NCBI GenBank assembly: GCA_964561545.1
Contig: CAZLQF010000015.1
Coordinates: 3,941-67,940 of the forward strand
Direction of reading: 5' to 3'
From: CAZLQF01 sp964561545
Lineage (GTDB): Bacteria > Bacteroidota > Bacteroidia > CAILMK01 > CAYYUA01
Length of the DNA: 64,000 nucleotides
The notes under the pieces are model-generated. The model searched no databases, had not been told where the DNA came from, and worked only from the letters and a program-made list of their open reading frames with translations. The translations under genes were made by a program, and so were the position numbers. Each line of letters opens with the position of its first letter. The first letter of the stretch is position 1. Of the stretch, positions 8,678-18,261 are shown in pieces.

Positions 8678-9802
8678 ATGAGAATGAAATTGATAAGCAT
8701 CATAAGTACCCTCTGCCTTGGAATTTTGATATTTACTGGATGCAGCAAGGATGATGAAAATGAGACCCAACCCAATAGTGATTTTAACAGGAAAGCCATG
8801 CTGGAAAACATTGGGCGCAATGTTATTATACCCAATTATCAGGAATTTAAAGCAGAAGCATCTTCCCTGCATCAAGCATCCCAAGAATTTGCTTCCAATC
8901 CTGATGCTGCAAACTTGAGTAGCTTGCGGGAGCAGTTTAAAACAGCTTACTTAGTATGGCAAAAGGTTACCCCTTATGGTTTTGGTCCTGCTAATGACAT
9001 GACCTTGCGCAATCATTTGAACACCTTTCCGTTAGATACTGTAAGCGTTAAAGAGCGTATCGATAACAACAATACTTCATGGGGGCCTTATGATAATGAC
9101 GTGAAAGGATTTCCAGCCTTAGATTACATGCTATTCAATCACCAAAAAAGCCAGCAAAAAATACTTGATCAGTTTACCGGTGCTTCAAATGCGGCTAATA
9201 GAAAATCCTATTTAAAAGCCATCACTAAGGAAATTAAAACCAAGAGTGCCAAGGTTACCCAAAAATGGCAGGAATCCGGAGGCAATTACATTCAAACGTT
9301 TGTTCAATCCGATGGAGCTGGTAAAGGTAGTTCGCTTTCCTTGTTGGTCAATGAGCTTAATTTCGATTATGAGATCATCAAAAACCCCAAACTCGGTATT
9401 CCGCTCGGCAAAAAGTCTTTGGGCGAGCCTTTTCCTAAAAAGGTGGAAGCCTATCACAGTGAAAATTCGATTGAATTGATGCTGCAGAACCTCAATAGCA
9501 TTAGAAATTTATTCCTGGGTAAATATGGTGATACCAATGGAAAAGGCCTGGATGATCATCTTGATGAAATGGACGCCCAAAGAAAAGGTGAACCATTATC
9601 CAAAGCTATTCTTAACCAATTTGATAAGGCTGAAAAAGCGATTAATAATGTTCCTCAACCATTGCATCTAAGCATTACCGAAAATACCCAAAAAGTAGAG
9701 CAAGCTTATGAAGAGGTGCAACGGCAAGTTGTATTGTTGAAAACTGATATGCCATCGGCATTGGAGGTAAGGATTACTTACCAGGACAATGATGGGGATT
9801 GA
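8678..9802 (+). CDS. Imelysin-like (peptidase M75 family) lipoprotein
   Basis: A 374-residue lipoprotein (lipobox FTGC, Cys22) with the all-helical imelysin fold: a first repeat at about 40-200 and a second at about 225-370. Imelysin-like proteins are iron-regulated surface or periplasmic proteins of iron uptake; peptidase activity is doubtful for most. The usual GxHxxE motif appears here as GFPALD (residues 144-149), so the His is replaced by Pro and the Glu by Asp. A metal site built on that motif is therefore lost or altered. The 125-base spacing from the DUF4856 gene and the shared lipoprotein type suggest co-expression. The protein probably acts with the downstream receptor in metal capture. 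Confidence 0.85.
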   Translation: MRMKLISIISTLCLGILIFTGCSKDDENETQPNSDFNRKAMLENIGRNVIIPNYQEFKAEASSLHQASQEFASNPDAANLSSLREQFKTAYLVWQKVTPYGFGPANDMTLRNHLNTFPLDTVSVKERIDNNNTSWGPYDNDVKGFPALDYMLFNHQKSQQKILDQFTGASNAANRKSYLKAITKEIKTKSAKVTQKWQESGGNYIQTFVQSDGAGKGSSLSLLVNELNFDYEIIKNPKLGIPLGKKSLGEPFPKKVEAYHSENSIELMLQNLNSIRNLFLGKYGDTNGKGLDDHLDEMDAQRKGEPLSKAILNQFDKAEKAINNVPQPLHLSITENTQKVEQAYEEVQRQVVLLKTDMPSALEVRITYQDNDGD

Positions 9803-9913
9803 AAGTAGTAATAGCTTGTAATATGTGGTAATAGGGTTGTGTGAAGCATTTGAAATAAGACAGAAATAAAGTGGAAACATGTAGAAATACTTAGTAAAAC
9901 AAGAAGAACACTA

Positions 9914-10075
9914 CGTCATTGCGAAGGAGCCTACAGGCGACTGTCGCAATCACGTGAGGCATTAATTACTACTGGCTTGAAATACAGGAATCAACCGCTC
10001 ATTTTTCACTTGGGATAGGCGATGAAGCCCCACGAGATTAACACGGTCGGCCTTTGGGCCTCCCTCGTAATAACG
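9914..10075. repeat. MITE-like dispersed repeat with terminal inverted repeats
   Basis: About 162 bases bounded by imperfect inverted ends: CGTCATTGCGAAGGAG at the left and CTCCCTCGTAATAACG at the right, matching at 13 of 16 positions when reverse-complemented. The ends resemble the widespread non-coding repeat family whose copies begin CGTCATTGCGA in many bacterial genomes. It encodes no protein. It sits between the imelysin-like and VKGC-like genes and so splits the locus, and it may add hairpins or a transcription stop within the operon. A second copy is not seen in this window. Confidence 0.65.
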
Positions 10076-10104
10076 AGTTTTGCGCATAGCTAAAAACATT
10101 TTTA

Positions 10105-11598
10105 ATGAACCTTAAAACCCTTGCCCATAACCTTACTAAAAAGCAAATCCATATTGCCCCGCTGGCCGTGTTCAGGGTGTTTTTTGGCGGGGTGATGCTG
10201 GCAAGTGTCATCAGGTTTGTAAGCAAAGGTTGGGTCCATGACCTTTATGTGAAGCCTGAGTTTCATTTCAGCTATTATGGTTTTGAATGGGTGCAGGCTT
10301 TTGGGCCTGCCGGCATGTATTTGCTTTTTGCCCTCATGGGCCTTAGTGCATTTGGTATTATGCTTGGGTGGTTTTACAGGCTCACTTCCATAGCATTTTT
10401 CGTGACTTTTACATACGTGGAGTTGATAGACCCTACTTATTACCTGAATCATTACTACTTCATTAGCCTGGTTGCCTTTTTAATGATGCTGTTACCAGCA
10501 CATCGTTACTTTTCATTGGATGTATGGCATAAACCATCCTTTAAGCTTGTGCAGGTTCCGGCCTGGACCATTAACGTAGTGAGGCTCCAATTGGGGCTGG
10601 TTTATTTTCATGCTGGGGCTGCAAAACTTAACAGCGATTGGTTGTTCAGGGCCATGCCCATGAAAATTTGGTTGCAAGCCCATACCCATTGGGCGCTTGT
10701 AGGAAGCTTATTTCAAAAAACTTGGGTGGCTTATGCTGCCAGTTGGTTTGGGGCGCTTTACGATCTTTCTATCCCGGTTTTAATGAGTATTAAACGAACA
10801 CGTTGGCTTGCTTATAGTGCGGTGGTCTTTTTTCATTTAATGACGGCCATGCTGTTTCCCATTGGCATGTTCCCCTACATCATGATCGGGGCTACGTTGA
10901 TCTTTTTCCCGGCATCTTTTCATTTGGCGATCATCAATAAGTTAAGTGCTATTGGCAATTGGATGGGCAACAAATTCAAAGTTAAGCACTTAGCTCAAAA
11001 CAAGTTGTCGGTTGACAATTGGCAATTGGCAAATAATGTATTTCGAAAAATTGCAAACTACCACCCGTTTGTTGCTTACATATTTCGAAGGCCAGTTTCT
11101 TTTTTTCAAGCTCACTCCAAACAATTAAAAGCAGCAACCCTCATTCTTTTTCTCATTACTCAAATGGTTATGCCGTGGCGCTATCTTCTATATCCAGGCA
11201 ACGTGTTCTGGACGGAAGAAGGTTATCGCTTTTCATGGCGTGTTATGCTTACCCAAAAGGACGGCACCATTTTTTTCAATGTTAAAGATCAAAGTACAGG
11301 TAATAGCATGGAGGTAACCAATAGCCGATACCTAACGCCCTATCAGGAAAAAATGATGGCCACGCAGCCTGATTTGATCTTGCAATTCGCCCATTTTCTG
11401 GAAAAGGAATTTGAAGCGAAAGGCATTGAGGATCCGAAAATTACTACAGAAAGTTATGTAGCGCTTAATGGAAGGGGAAGTAAGCTGTTCATAGATTCTA
11501 CGGTGAACTTGGCTGAAAAAGTCCGCGGCTTTCATCACAAAGATTGGATTTTACCATTTAATCCTCTGCAATCACAACCTTTAAAAGCAATGAACTAA
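10105..11598 (+). CDS. Vitamin K-dependent gamma-carboxylase-like protein (HTTM family)
   Basis: A 497-residue membrane protein with several transmembrane helices in the HTTM/VKGC N-terminal region (about 15-290) and a soluble C-terminal region (about 360-497). FHAGAAKLNSDWL matches the VKGC motif that contains the essential base lysine of the human enzyme; Lys174 takes that place. YPGNVFWTEEGYRFSW marks the start of the lumenal-type domain, followed by FAHFLEKEF and DWILPF segments also typical of the family. Eukaryotic relatives carboxylate glutamates using vitamin K hydroquinone; the function of bacterial homologues is mostly unknown. Its stop is one base before the start of the TonB receptor, implying translational coupling and a shared role. 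The MITE-like repeat lies just upstream. Confidence 0.87.
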   Translation: MNLKTLAHNLTKKQIHIAPLAVFRVFFGGVMLASVIRFVSKGWVHDLYVKPEFHFSYYGFEWVQAFGPAGMYLLFALMGLSAFGIMLGWFYRLTSIAFFVTFTYVELIDPTYYLNHYYFISLVAFLMMLLPAHRYFSLDVWHKPSFKLVQVPAWTINVVRLQLGLVYFHAGAAKLNSDWLFRAMPMKIWLQAHTHWALVGSLFQKTWVAYAASWFGALYDLSIPVLMSIKRTRWLAYSAVVFFHLMTAMLFPIGMFPYIMIGATLIFFPASFHLAIINKLSAIGNWMGNKFKVKHLAQNKLSVDNWQLANNVFRKIANYHPFVAYIFRRPVSFFQAHSKQLKAATLILFLITQMVMPWRYLLYPGNVFWTEEGYRFSWRVMLTQKDGTIFFNVKDQSTGNSMEVTNSRYLTPYQEKMMATQPDLILQFAHFLEKEFEAKGIEDPKITTESYVALNGRGSKLFIDSTVNLAEKVRGFHHKDWILPFNPLQSQPLKAMN

Positions 11599-11599
11599 G

Positions 11600-14038
11600 A
11601 TGCAGCTAAGGGGTTGGACATATTGGTTGCTGGTAGTTTTTGTTATTGTCTTGGCTGGTGCAAAAGGGCGTGCCCAATCCGGATCAATCACAGGAAAAGT
11701 TCAATGGAAAGATTCAGAAAAGCCGGTTACGAATGCTGAAGTAGGATTGGCATTTACACCACATGTTGACCATACTACTCATGAAGGGCGGTTTGAACTT
11801 ACTGGCATTGAGTCTGGAACGTATACCCTGAAAGTCTTTTTGTATGGAACAGAAACTGAGGCCAGAAAAATCAAGGTACGTGGTGGCAATACACATTTAA
11901 ACCTTTCTGTTGATACCCTTTCAAAAGATTTGGATGCCATAAGCGTTGAAGCCGAGGGCACTAAGGATTTTAGTATTACCCGAATGAATTCGATCGAGCG
12001 AAATGGCATTTATTCAGGTAAGAAGAACGAGGTGTTGCAGGTAGACCAAATGACCGCCAATGTTGCTGCTGATAAAAGCCGTCAAGTTTATTCCAAAGTG
12101 GCCGGAGTTCATGTTTGGGAAAGTGATGGTGCCGGAGTCCAACTTGATTTGGGTACCCGAGGCTTAAATCCAAAAAGAACTTCCAATTTCAATACGCGCC
12201 AAAATGGTTATGATATCAGTGCGGATGCCTTAGGCTATCCAGAAACTTATTATGCGCCCCCTACAGAAGCGCTGGAAAGGATCGAAGTAATTCGGGGTGC
12301 TGCCTCTTTGCAATATGGTCCTCAGTTTGGCGGCATGATTAACTTTAAGATGAAAGATGGAGCTGCGCATGAAAAATTTCATGTGAAAACCCGGCAAACA
12401 GGTGGATCTTACGGGCTTTTCAATTCTTTTAATAGCATAGGAGGAACGGTTGGGGATGCCCAATATTACTCCTTCTATCGGTTTAAGCGGGGAAATGGCT
12501 GGCGTCCTAATTCCGATTACAGGATTCACAATGCTTTTGGCTCTATTAGCTATCAATGGACTGAGGATCTTTCCATCACCTTTGAGGCTACTAAGATGAA
12601 TTCATTGGCGCAACAGCCGGGTGGCCTTACGGATAACATGTTTGATGAAGACCCTACCCAATCAGTTCGGGCAAGAAATTGGTTCAGGGTCGATTGGAAC
12701 ATGGCTTCCCTCAAAGTGGATTACCGCTTCAACGACCGACTGAAATTGAACACACGAACTTTCGGATTATTAGGCGGACGTTCCTCATTGGGCAATTTAA
12801 GCCCAGTAAACCGTTCTGATCATGGGGAGGAACGAACTTTGTTGAAAGATCAGTACAAGAATTTTGGCAATGAAACGCGCTTGCTATACCAGTATGAGTT
12901 TATGAACCAAATCAATTCCTTATTGATTGGTACAAGGTATTATCAAGGTTTTACCGATCGCAAACAAGGCCTTGGTTCAGATGGCGATGGTCCCGATTTT
13001 AGTTTTTTAAATCCTGAGAATTTATCCCATTCAGCCTATGATTTCCCGAGCCGTAACATTGCCGTATTTGCTGAAAATAAGTTCTCGATCACTTCTGATC
13101 TTAGTATAACACCTGGCATACGTTATGAACATATTGAAACCGCTTCAGATGGTTATTACCATAAAACGGTTGAAGATTTAGCAGGGAACGTGATCTTTAA
13201 GGAAAAGCTGGAAGACAATAGGTCCAAAACCAGGGATTTTGCTTTATTGGGCTTGGGTGCCAGCTACCAACCTATAAATGCATTAGAGCTTTACGCCAAT
13301 TTTTCAGAAAATTACCGGGCGATTAGTTTTAATGACATGCGCGTCATAAATCCCAACCTTCAAGTAGATCCGGAATTAAAAGACGAAACGGGTTATACTG
13401 CTGATTTAGGCGCTCGGGGTCATGTAGAGGGCATGATCAATTACGATGTAAGTGCTTTTTACATTGCCTACCAGGATAAAATCGGCTCAGTACTAAAGCT
13501 TGATTCCCAGCTTTACCAGCCTGTAAGGTACCGTACCAATATAGCCAATGCACAGCATTACGGTGTTGAGTTGTTTGCCGAGGCTGGCCTTTTGCAGTTA
13601 ATTGGGAATGGCTTTCCCAATACCAGTATATCTGTTTTTACCAATGTTTCCTGGCTTAACGCTACATATACCAACAGCGATGAAAGTGGCATCGAAGGCA
13701 ATGCTGTAGAATATGCACCCCCTTTTCAAATCAAATCAGGACTCGAATTTGAGCAGGGCAATTTTACAAGTACCTTTCAATATACCCATACCCAAGAACA
13801 TTACACCGATGCCACCAATGCTGAACGAACTTCAACGGGAATTCACGGCACTATTCCCAGTTATTATGTCCTGGATCTTTCCCTTGCTTACCATTACAAA
13901 GCTTTTCAAGTGGAAACAGGCATTAATAACTTAACAGATAATAGTTATTTTACAAGAAGGGCCACAGGTTATCCAGGGCCTGGCATTATTCCTGCTAAAG
14001 GCAGGAGCTTTTATGTAACGTTGGGGGCGGAGTTTTAA
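11600..14038 (+). CDS. FecA-like TonB-dependent outer-membrane receptor
   Basis: An 812-residue outer-membrane protein. A signal peptide (about 1-25) precedes a carboxypeptidase-regulatory-like domain (about 28-105), the plug (about 135-255) and a 22-strand barrel ending in the aromatic-terminated strand YVTLGAEF. The plug and early barrel contain RGLNPKRTSNFNTRQNGYD and APPTEALERIEVIRGAASL, closely similar in pattern to ferric dicitrate receptors. It should import an iron chelate using TonB energy, although the ligand may differ from citrate. It follows the VKGC-like gene by one base, so it is probably co-translated with it. It ends the locus; no TonB-ExbBD, FecR or ABC permease genes are adjacent. 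Confidence 0.9.
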   Translation: MQLRGWTYWLLVVFVIVLAGAKGRAQSGSITGKVQWKDSEKPVTNAEVGLAFTPHVDHTTHEGRFELTGIESGTYTLKVFLYGTETEARKIKVRGGNTHLNLSVDTLSKDLDAISVEAEGTKDFSITRMNSIERNGIYSGKKNEVLQVDQMTANVAADKSRQVYSKVAGVHVWESDGAGVQLDLGTRGLNPKRTSNFNTRQNGYDISADALGYPETYYAPPTEALERIEVIRGAASLQYGPQFGGMINFKMKDGAAHEKFHVKTRQTGGSYGLFNSFNSIGGTVGDAQYYSFYRFKRGNGWRPNSDYRIHNAFGSISYQWTEDLSITFEATKMNSLAQQPGGLTDNMFDEDPTQSVRARNWFRVDWNMASLKVDYRFNDRLKLNTRTFGLLGGRSSLGNLSPVNRSDHGEERTLLKDQYKNFGNETRLLYQYEFMNQINSLLIGTRYYQGFTDRKQGLGSDGDGPDFSFLNPENLSHSAYDFPSRNIAVFAENKFSITSDLSITPGIRYEHIETASDGYYHKTVEDLAGNVIFKEKLEDNRSKTRDFALLGLGASYQPINALELYANFSENYRAISFNDMRVINPNLQVDPELKDETGYTADLGARGHVEGMINYDVSAFYIAYQDKIGSVLKLDSQLYQPVRYRTNIANAQHYGVELFAEAGLLQLIGNGFPNTSISVFTNVSWLNATYTNSDESGIEGNAVEYAPPFQIKSGLEFEQGNFTSTFQYTHTQEHYTDATNAERTSTGIHGTIPSYYVLDLSLAYHYKAFQVETGINNLTDNSYFTRRATGYPGPGIIPAKGRSFYVTLGAEF

Positions 14039-14687
14039 TGGCCAATTTTTGTAAAGCAATATTTAGTTTAAGAATGGAAGGCTCGCTTCCATAATTTGAC
14101 TCCTTTGATATGAACTTCTTTGAAAGATTCCGGCTTAGGCTCAAATGAGTGTTGGGAAAGGTTTTTCAGTACCAGGGTTAAGAAATTCGAAGGGGTCAAG
14201 TAATATTACCTTCAATTAAATCATTGCTGCTTGAAAATAAAAGATGAATCAGCTTTTGGGGGAATTTACCAAGGAAATCAATATTGGTTTTACCATAAAT
14301 TTTATGGGTAGACAAAGAGATTTGGGCCGGGATATTTTTTCTTTTAGTTTGTTTAAGTAAGGGTAAAGGAACAAATCTGACCCCAGCACCGCCCCAATAA
14401 GGAATAGGTAAAATAAATATACGCCTTTTTTGATATATACCTTATCAAAGGTGGCTTGCCCTACTAATGGTCTTTCAAGGAGGTAAGCCCTACGCTTTGG
14501 GCGTTCAACCAAACTTTTAAAAAGGTAAAACAGCAAAAAGGGTAAAACTTAAAATGCTTCCATGCAATGGGTATAAGTTAAAAATTTGGGGTTCAAGGGT
14601 GATGGATATTTTTGTAAAAGCAAGTTGACCAAAATAGCAATTAGAAAGCAACACAATTGCTTATTTTTGCTAAAACAAATTTGAAAC
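14039..14687. other. Gap after the TonB receptor gene
   Basis: A 649-base interval without a convincing gene. A minus-strand frame at about 14249-14536 encodes a hydrophobic segment but lacks an ATG start and has no recognised family. No repeat or clear terminator is seen. Confidence 0.45.
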
Positions 14688-15287
14688 ATGCTTGAGAAGC
14701 TTAAAAAATTCATACCTGAAGCCACCTATGAGGATGTTCTTGCCTTGATCAAACAGCACCCGCTCCGCATCAAAATCACCAAACCAAGAAAGACCAAATT
14801 AGGCGATTATCGGCCTTTAAACAAAGGACAAAGCCATCAAATTACCGTCAATGCTGACCTCAATCAATATGCTTTTTTGGTCACCTTTCTGCATGAGTTG
14901 GCTCATTTGGAAACTTTTGTAGAATACAGCAACCGAGTAAAACCACACGGTCCAGAATGGAAACGGGCATTTAAGGCAATTCTGGATCCTTTTCTTCAAA
15001 AAGGCATTTTTCCCCATGACCTCTACTTGGCCTTGCAAAAGTACATTCAAAATCCGGCAGCTTCCTGTTCTGATCCTCAGTTAATGGCTGCTTTAAGGAA
15101 GTATGATAAAATGGAGCGGCCGCCATTCCTGGAAAACCTCCCTGTCAATAGCGTTTTTAAATGGCGCAATGGTAGGCTGTTCAAGAAAGGTCAACGGCTT
15201 CGAAAAAGGTTCAAGTGCCAAGATTTGAAAAGCAAGAAATATTACCTTTTTCATCCTTCAGCGGAGGTAGTGCCTTTAGATCAATGA
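14688..15287 (+). CDS. SprT-like zinc metalloprotease-fold protein
   Basis: A 199-residue protein with a SprT-like domain. The zinc-binding motif HELAH (His69, Glu70, His73) is followed by KPHGPEW, where His87 should be the third ligand. Relatives include Spartan/SprT proteins, linked to proteolysis of DNA-crosslinked proteins in eukaryotes, but bacterial members are little studied. The C-terminal half is basic (many Lys and Arg) and has only isolated cysteines, so the zinc ribbon found in some SprT proteins is absent or degenerate. It is a single gene in the plus direction, followed by minus-strand genes. Confidence 0.85.
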   Translation: MLEKLKKFIPEATYEDVLALIKQHPLRIKITKPRKTKLGDYRPLNKGQSHQITVNADLNQYAFLVTFLHELAHLETFVEYSNRVKPHGPEWKRAFKAILDPFLQKGIFPHDLYLALQKYIQNPAASCSDPQLMAALRKYDKMERPPFLENLPVNSVFKWRNGRLFKKGQRLRKRFKCQDLKSKKYYLFHPSAEVVPLDQ

Positions 15288-15383
15288 TGGGTTTTATAAG
15301 TCATCAAAAGGCGGGTTCAACCTTGCACAAGGTTTGCGTTAATGATCAACTTTTGGAAGCGGTCCTTTTATAGAAGGATTAAA

Positions 15384-16307
15384 TTAAGTGCTAAATTGTT
15401 CCATTAAGGCTTTAAAGAAATTAAGGCTTTCTTTTTTGTCTTTTACGATCAAAAGGGGAACGCTTTTGTCATGGGTTGTGAGTTTTTCTGCAGTACTGCC
15501 AATAAGATAGGATGCAGTATCCGTCAATCCTTTTGATCCAATAACAATTAGGTCGGCTTTCAGCTTAATTGCCTCATCATAGATCCGCTGACCAATATCC
15601 TCGCCCTCATCCATTGAAAAAATGCAATCTAAGTTTTCTTTTTGTTTACCGGCCTTTTTTAAAAACTTTTTATAGTCCTTTTGCGCTTCTTCTTCTATTG
15701 ATTTACCAACTTTTTTACTGGGTATATACGGAAAGTAGCGCTTAGGCAGGCTATAAACATGTTGGCAAATTACTTGGCCTTTGGAGCTATGGCTTATCTT
15801 AAGTGCTTTTTCCAAAGCCATTTCTGAGTGCCTTGAAAAATCTATAGGCGTTAGAATTTTATCAAGTTGATTGCGAGTAGTTTCAGGAACTACTAATATG
15901 GAAGAATGTAAAAGTCTAATAAGTTTGCCTGCTAAGATGCCTTTGCCCTTAAACCCGGTTTTTTTGCCGATTACAGCTAAGTCCGTTTCCTCAGCTTCTG
16001 CTTGGTGAAGGATCACATCAGTAGGGTTCCCCTCTTTTACCCTTAGCTCAACTTTGGTATTATCTGGGCCATTAAAATTGTTTTCAATCTTTTCATTCAA
16101 TTCCTTTTTGATGATCTCATCGATGGGTTCATCAAGGTCATCAAACATTTGAGACACCTCTTCGGAAAGGTTCATTGTTTCCATCACATGCATAAAAATG
16201 ACTTGGTCCGGATTGAACGTGTTGGCAAGGAACCCCACATAGTCAATCAACAGATCATCCATGTTTGATAGATCGAGCGTCACTAAAAATTTTTTAAACC
16301 CATGCAT
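15384..16307 (-). CDS. Tandem universal stress protein (UspA family)
   Basis: A 307-residue cytoplasmic protein made of two Usp domains (about 1-148 and 152-295). The second domain keeps the ATP-binding pattern G-2X-G-9X-G-S/T in GSKGLTDTASYLIGST. The first has the related GKKTGFKGKGILAGK and looks more divergent. Proteins of this form respond to starvation, redox or osmotic stress in many bacteria. It is next to, and on the same strand as, the BCCT transporter gene 169 bases upstream; an association of Usp domains with transporters is common, so a role in regulating solute uptake is plausible but inferred. Confidence 0.9.
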   Translation of the reverse strand: MHGFKKFLVTLDLSNMDDLLIDYVGFLANTFNPDQVIFMHVMETMNLSEEVSQMFDDLDEPIDEIIKKELNEKIENNFNGPDNTKVELRVKEGNPTDVILHQAEAEETDLAVIGKKTGFKGKGILAGKLIRLLHSSILVVPETTRNQLDKILTPIDFSRHSEMALEKALKISHSSKGQVICQHVYSLPKRYFPYIPSKKVGKSIEEEAQKDYKKFLKKAGKQKENLDCIFSMDEGEDIGQRIYDEAIKLKADLIVIGSKGLTDTASYLIGSTAEKLTTHDKSVPLLIVKDKKESLNFFKALMEQFST

Positions 16308-16476
16308 ACCATTAAAAGTTTAAGGTTAGACGATGTTAAAAACTTTCTTTAGCATACAATTGCTAAAAATAGTTCTAAAATTTTGGCTTATGTTTTCAAT
16401 TTTATCGTGTTGTATTGACAATTAAATTAAGATGCATCAATTATGTTGAATTCACTACTTAAAGCTGGCTTTCAAT

Positions 16477-18261
16477 TTATTGGTTGCTTTTTTTACCACT
16501 ATCACTATCTTCTGTTTTTTCCGACTGCCGGCTTCTTCGCTTCGAAATAAGATCCTGCAGCAATTCATAATAAGATTGCCGTTCTTGGGCTCTTTCCTTT
16601 TCCATTTCTTCCGCATGTTCTTGTTGAAGGCCTTTATAGAGACTAAAGCACATGCCGATCAGGATCAATGCAAAAGGTAAACCGGTGGTAATAACAGCTG
16701 TTTGAAGGGCTTCTAAGCCTCCTGCATACAATAAAACAGCAGCAACTGCACCTTCTGTATTGGCCCAGAAAATACGCTGACCAACCGGAGCATCAATTTT
16801 ACCACCCGATGTTAAGCTATCAACAACTAAAGATCCAGAATCGGAAGAGGTAACGAAAAAGCTGGCAACCAATAAAACTCCTAAAGAACAAGTAATGGTG
16901 CTCCAGGGGAATTTGTCCAGGAGTACAAAAAGGGCTCTGGGTGGTGTTTCCACAGCAACTTTACCAACACTGACTCCCTTAAACATTTCCGGGTTGAATT
17001 CTGTGAATATACCTGACCCACCAAAAGCTGAAAGCCAAACAAACGTAATAAGGGTGGGTACCAGCAAAACCCCGGAGACAAATTCTTTTATGGTACGGCC
17101 TTTAGATACTCGAGCTATAAAAGTACCCACAAAAGGAGACCATGCGATCCACCAGGACCAATAAAATACCGTCCAGGCATTCTGCCAGTTATTTTCAGCG
17201 TGCTGTCCTTTTTCAAAACTTTCGGTCCAAAAGCCAAGCTCAATTACATTGGAAATGTAGGCTCCGAAATTTTGGACTAATGTGTCAAAGATAAACAAGG
17301 TTGGGCCTACCACAATTACAAATAGCATCAATACTGCGCCAATCCGTATATTTTGTTCACTCAGAAACTTTACGCCTTTATCAATTCCTGAAACTACGGA
17401 TAAAGTGGCTACCATGGTGATGCCTGCTATGAGCAGTATTTCGACCAAGGTCCCGGATGCCATTATATTTGAACCCTCGCTTAGAATGGCTAAATTATCG
17501 CCCGTTTCAAATAAGTAACCCAATCCGGAGTTGATTTGAGTTACGCCAATACCCAGTGATGTGGCAAGACCAAATAGCGTAGAAAGTACTGCTAAAACAT
17601 CAATTAAATCCCCCCAAAGGCCATAGACCCTATTGCCAAAAAGGGGATAAAACAAAGAACGGATCGAAAGTGGAAGGCCTCGGTTAAAACAGAAAAACGC
17701 AAGCGCCAAGGCTACCAAGGCATAAATCGACCAAGCATGCAACCCCCAGTGCAAAAAGGTAAAATTCATAGCTGTTTTGGCCGAATCCATACTTTCGGAT
17801 GCTCCCATGGGAGGCTTCATGTAATGGTACATCGGTTCAGCTACGCTGTAAAAAATGATACCAATTCCCATCCCTGCGCTGAAAAGCATGGAAAACCAGG
17901 CTATTGTACTGAATTCAGGCCTGGCGTCATTCCCGCCCAGCCTTATGCTACCAAACTTACTAAAGCCAATGACAAGGATAAAAATCAGGAAGAAATTCAC
18001 TGATAGCACAAAAAACCAACCACCTGTATTAGAAATGCCGTTTTTAAGCGGCTCAAAGATGTTGTTGTACATATAATCACCGCCTACAATAATCGTAATG
18101 GTAATGAACAGGACTGCTAAAAACGATGCAACCCAAAATACAGGTGGGTGCACGTCAAAATGTTTGTTGCTGTTAATGGAATTGGGCTTGGCCGCAAAAG
18201 GGTTGTGTTTGCGGAACATTTGATCCAGCCTGTTGCTATGCGCTTCACTTGATTCAGCCAT
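16477..18261 (-). CDS. BCCT family betaine/carnitine/choline transporter
   Basis: A 594-residue inner-membrane carrier with 12 transmembrane helices and hydrophilic ends of about 45 and 60 residues. GMGIGIIFYSVAEPMYHY is the glycine-rich TM3 signature, and WTVFYWSWWIAWSPFVGTF holds the tryptophan box of the substrate site in TM8, followed by IARVSKGRTIKEFV. The GMGIG form in TM3 resembles sodium-coupled betaine carriers rather than proton-coupled choline carriers. The C-terminal tail is charged and may be an osmosensing segment as in BetP. It likely imports glycine betaine or a related osmolyte, in keeping with a salt-exposed organism. Confidence 0.92.
   Translation of the reverse strand: MAESSEAHSNRLDQMFRKHNPFAAKPNSINSNKHFDVHPPVFWVASFLAVLFITITIIVGGDYMYNNIFEPLKNGISNTGGWFFVLSVNFFLIFILVIGFSKFGSIRLGGNDARPEFSTIAWFSMLFSAGMGIGIIFYSVAEPMYHYMKPPMGASESMDSAKTAMNFTFLHWGLHAWSIYALVALALAFFCFNRGLPLSIRSLFYPLFGNRVYGLWGDLIDVLAVLSTLFGLATSLGIGVTQINSGLGYLFETGDNLAILSEGSNIMASGTLVEILLIAGITMVATLSVVSGIDKGVKFLSEQNIRIGAVLMLFVIVVGPTLFIFDTLVQNFGAYISNVIELGFWTESFEKGQHAENNWQNAWTVFYWSWWIAWSPFVGTFIARVSKGRTIKEFVSGVLLVPTLITFVWLSAFGGSGIFTEFNPEMFKGVSVGKVAVETPPRALFVLLDKFPWSTITCSLGVLLVASFFVTSSDSGSLVVDSLTSGGKIDAPVGQRIFWANTEGAVAAVLLYAGGLEALQTAVITTGLPFALILIGMCFSLYKGLQQEHAEEMEKERAQERQSYYELLQDLISKRRSRQSEKTEDSDSGKKSNQ

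Noticed and set aside
14249..14536. A minus-strand frame encoding a hydrophobic segment
   Set aside because: It begins with TTG, has no recognised family, and gives no sign of a ribosome-binding or promoter context. It could be a remnant but cannot be supported.
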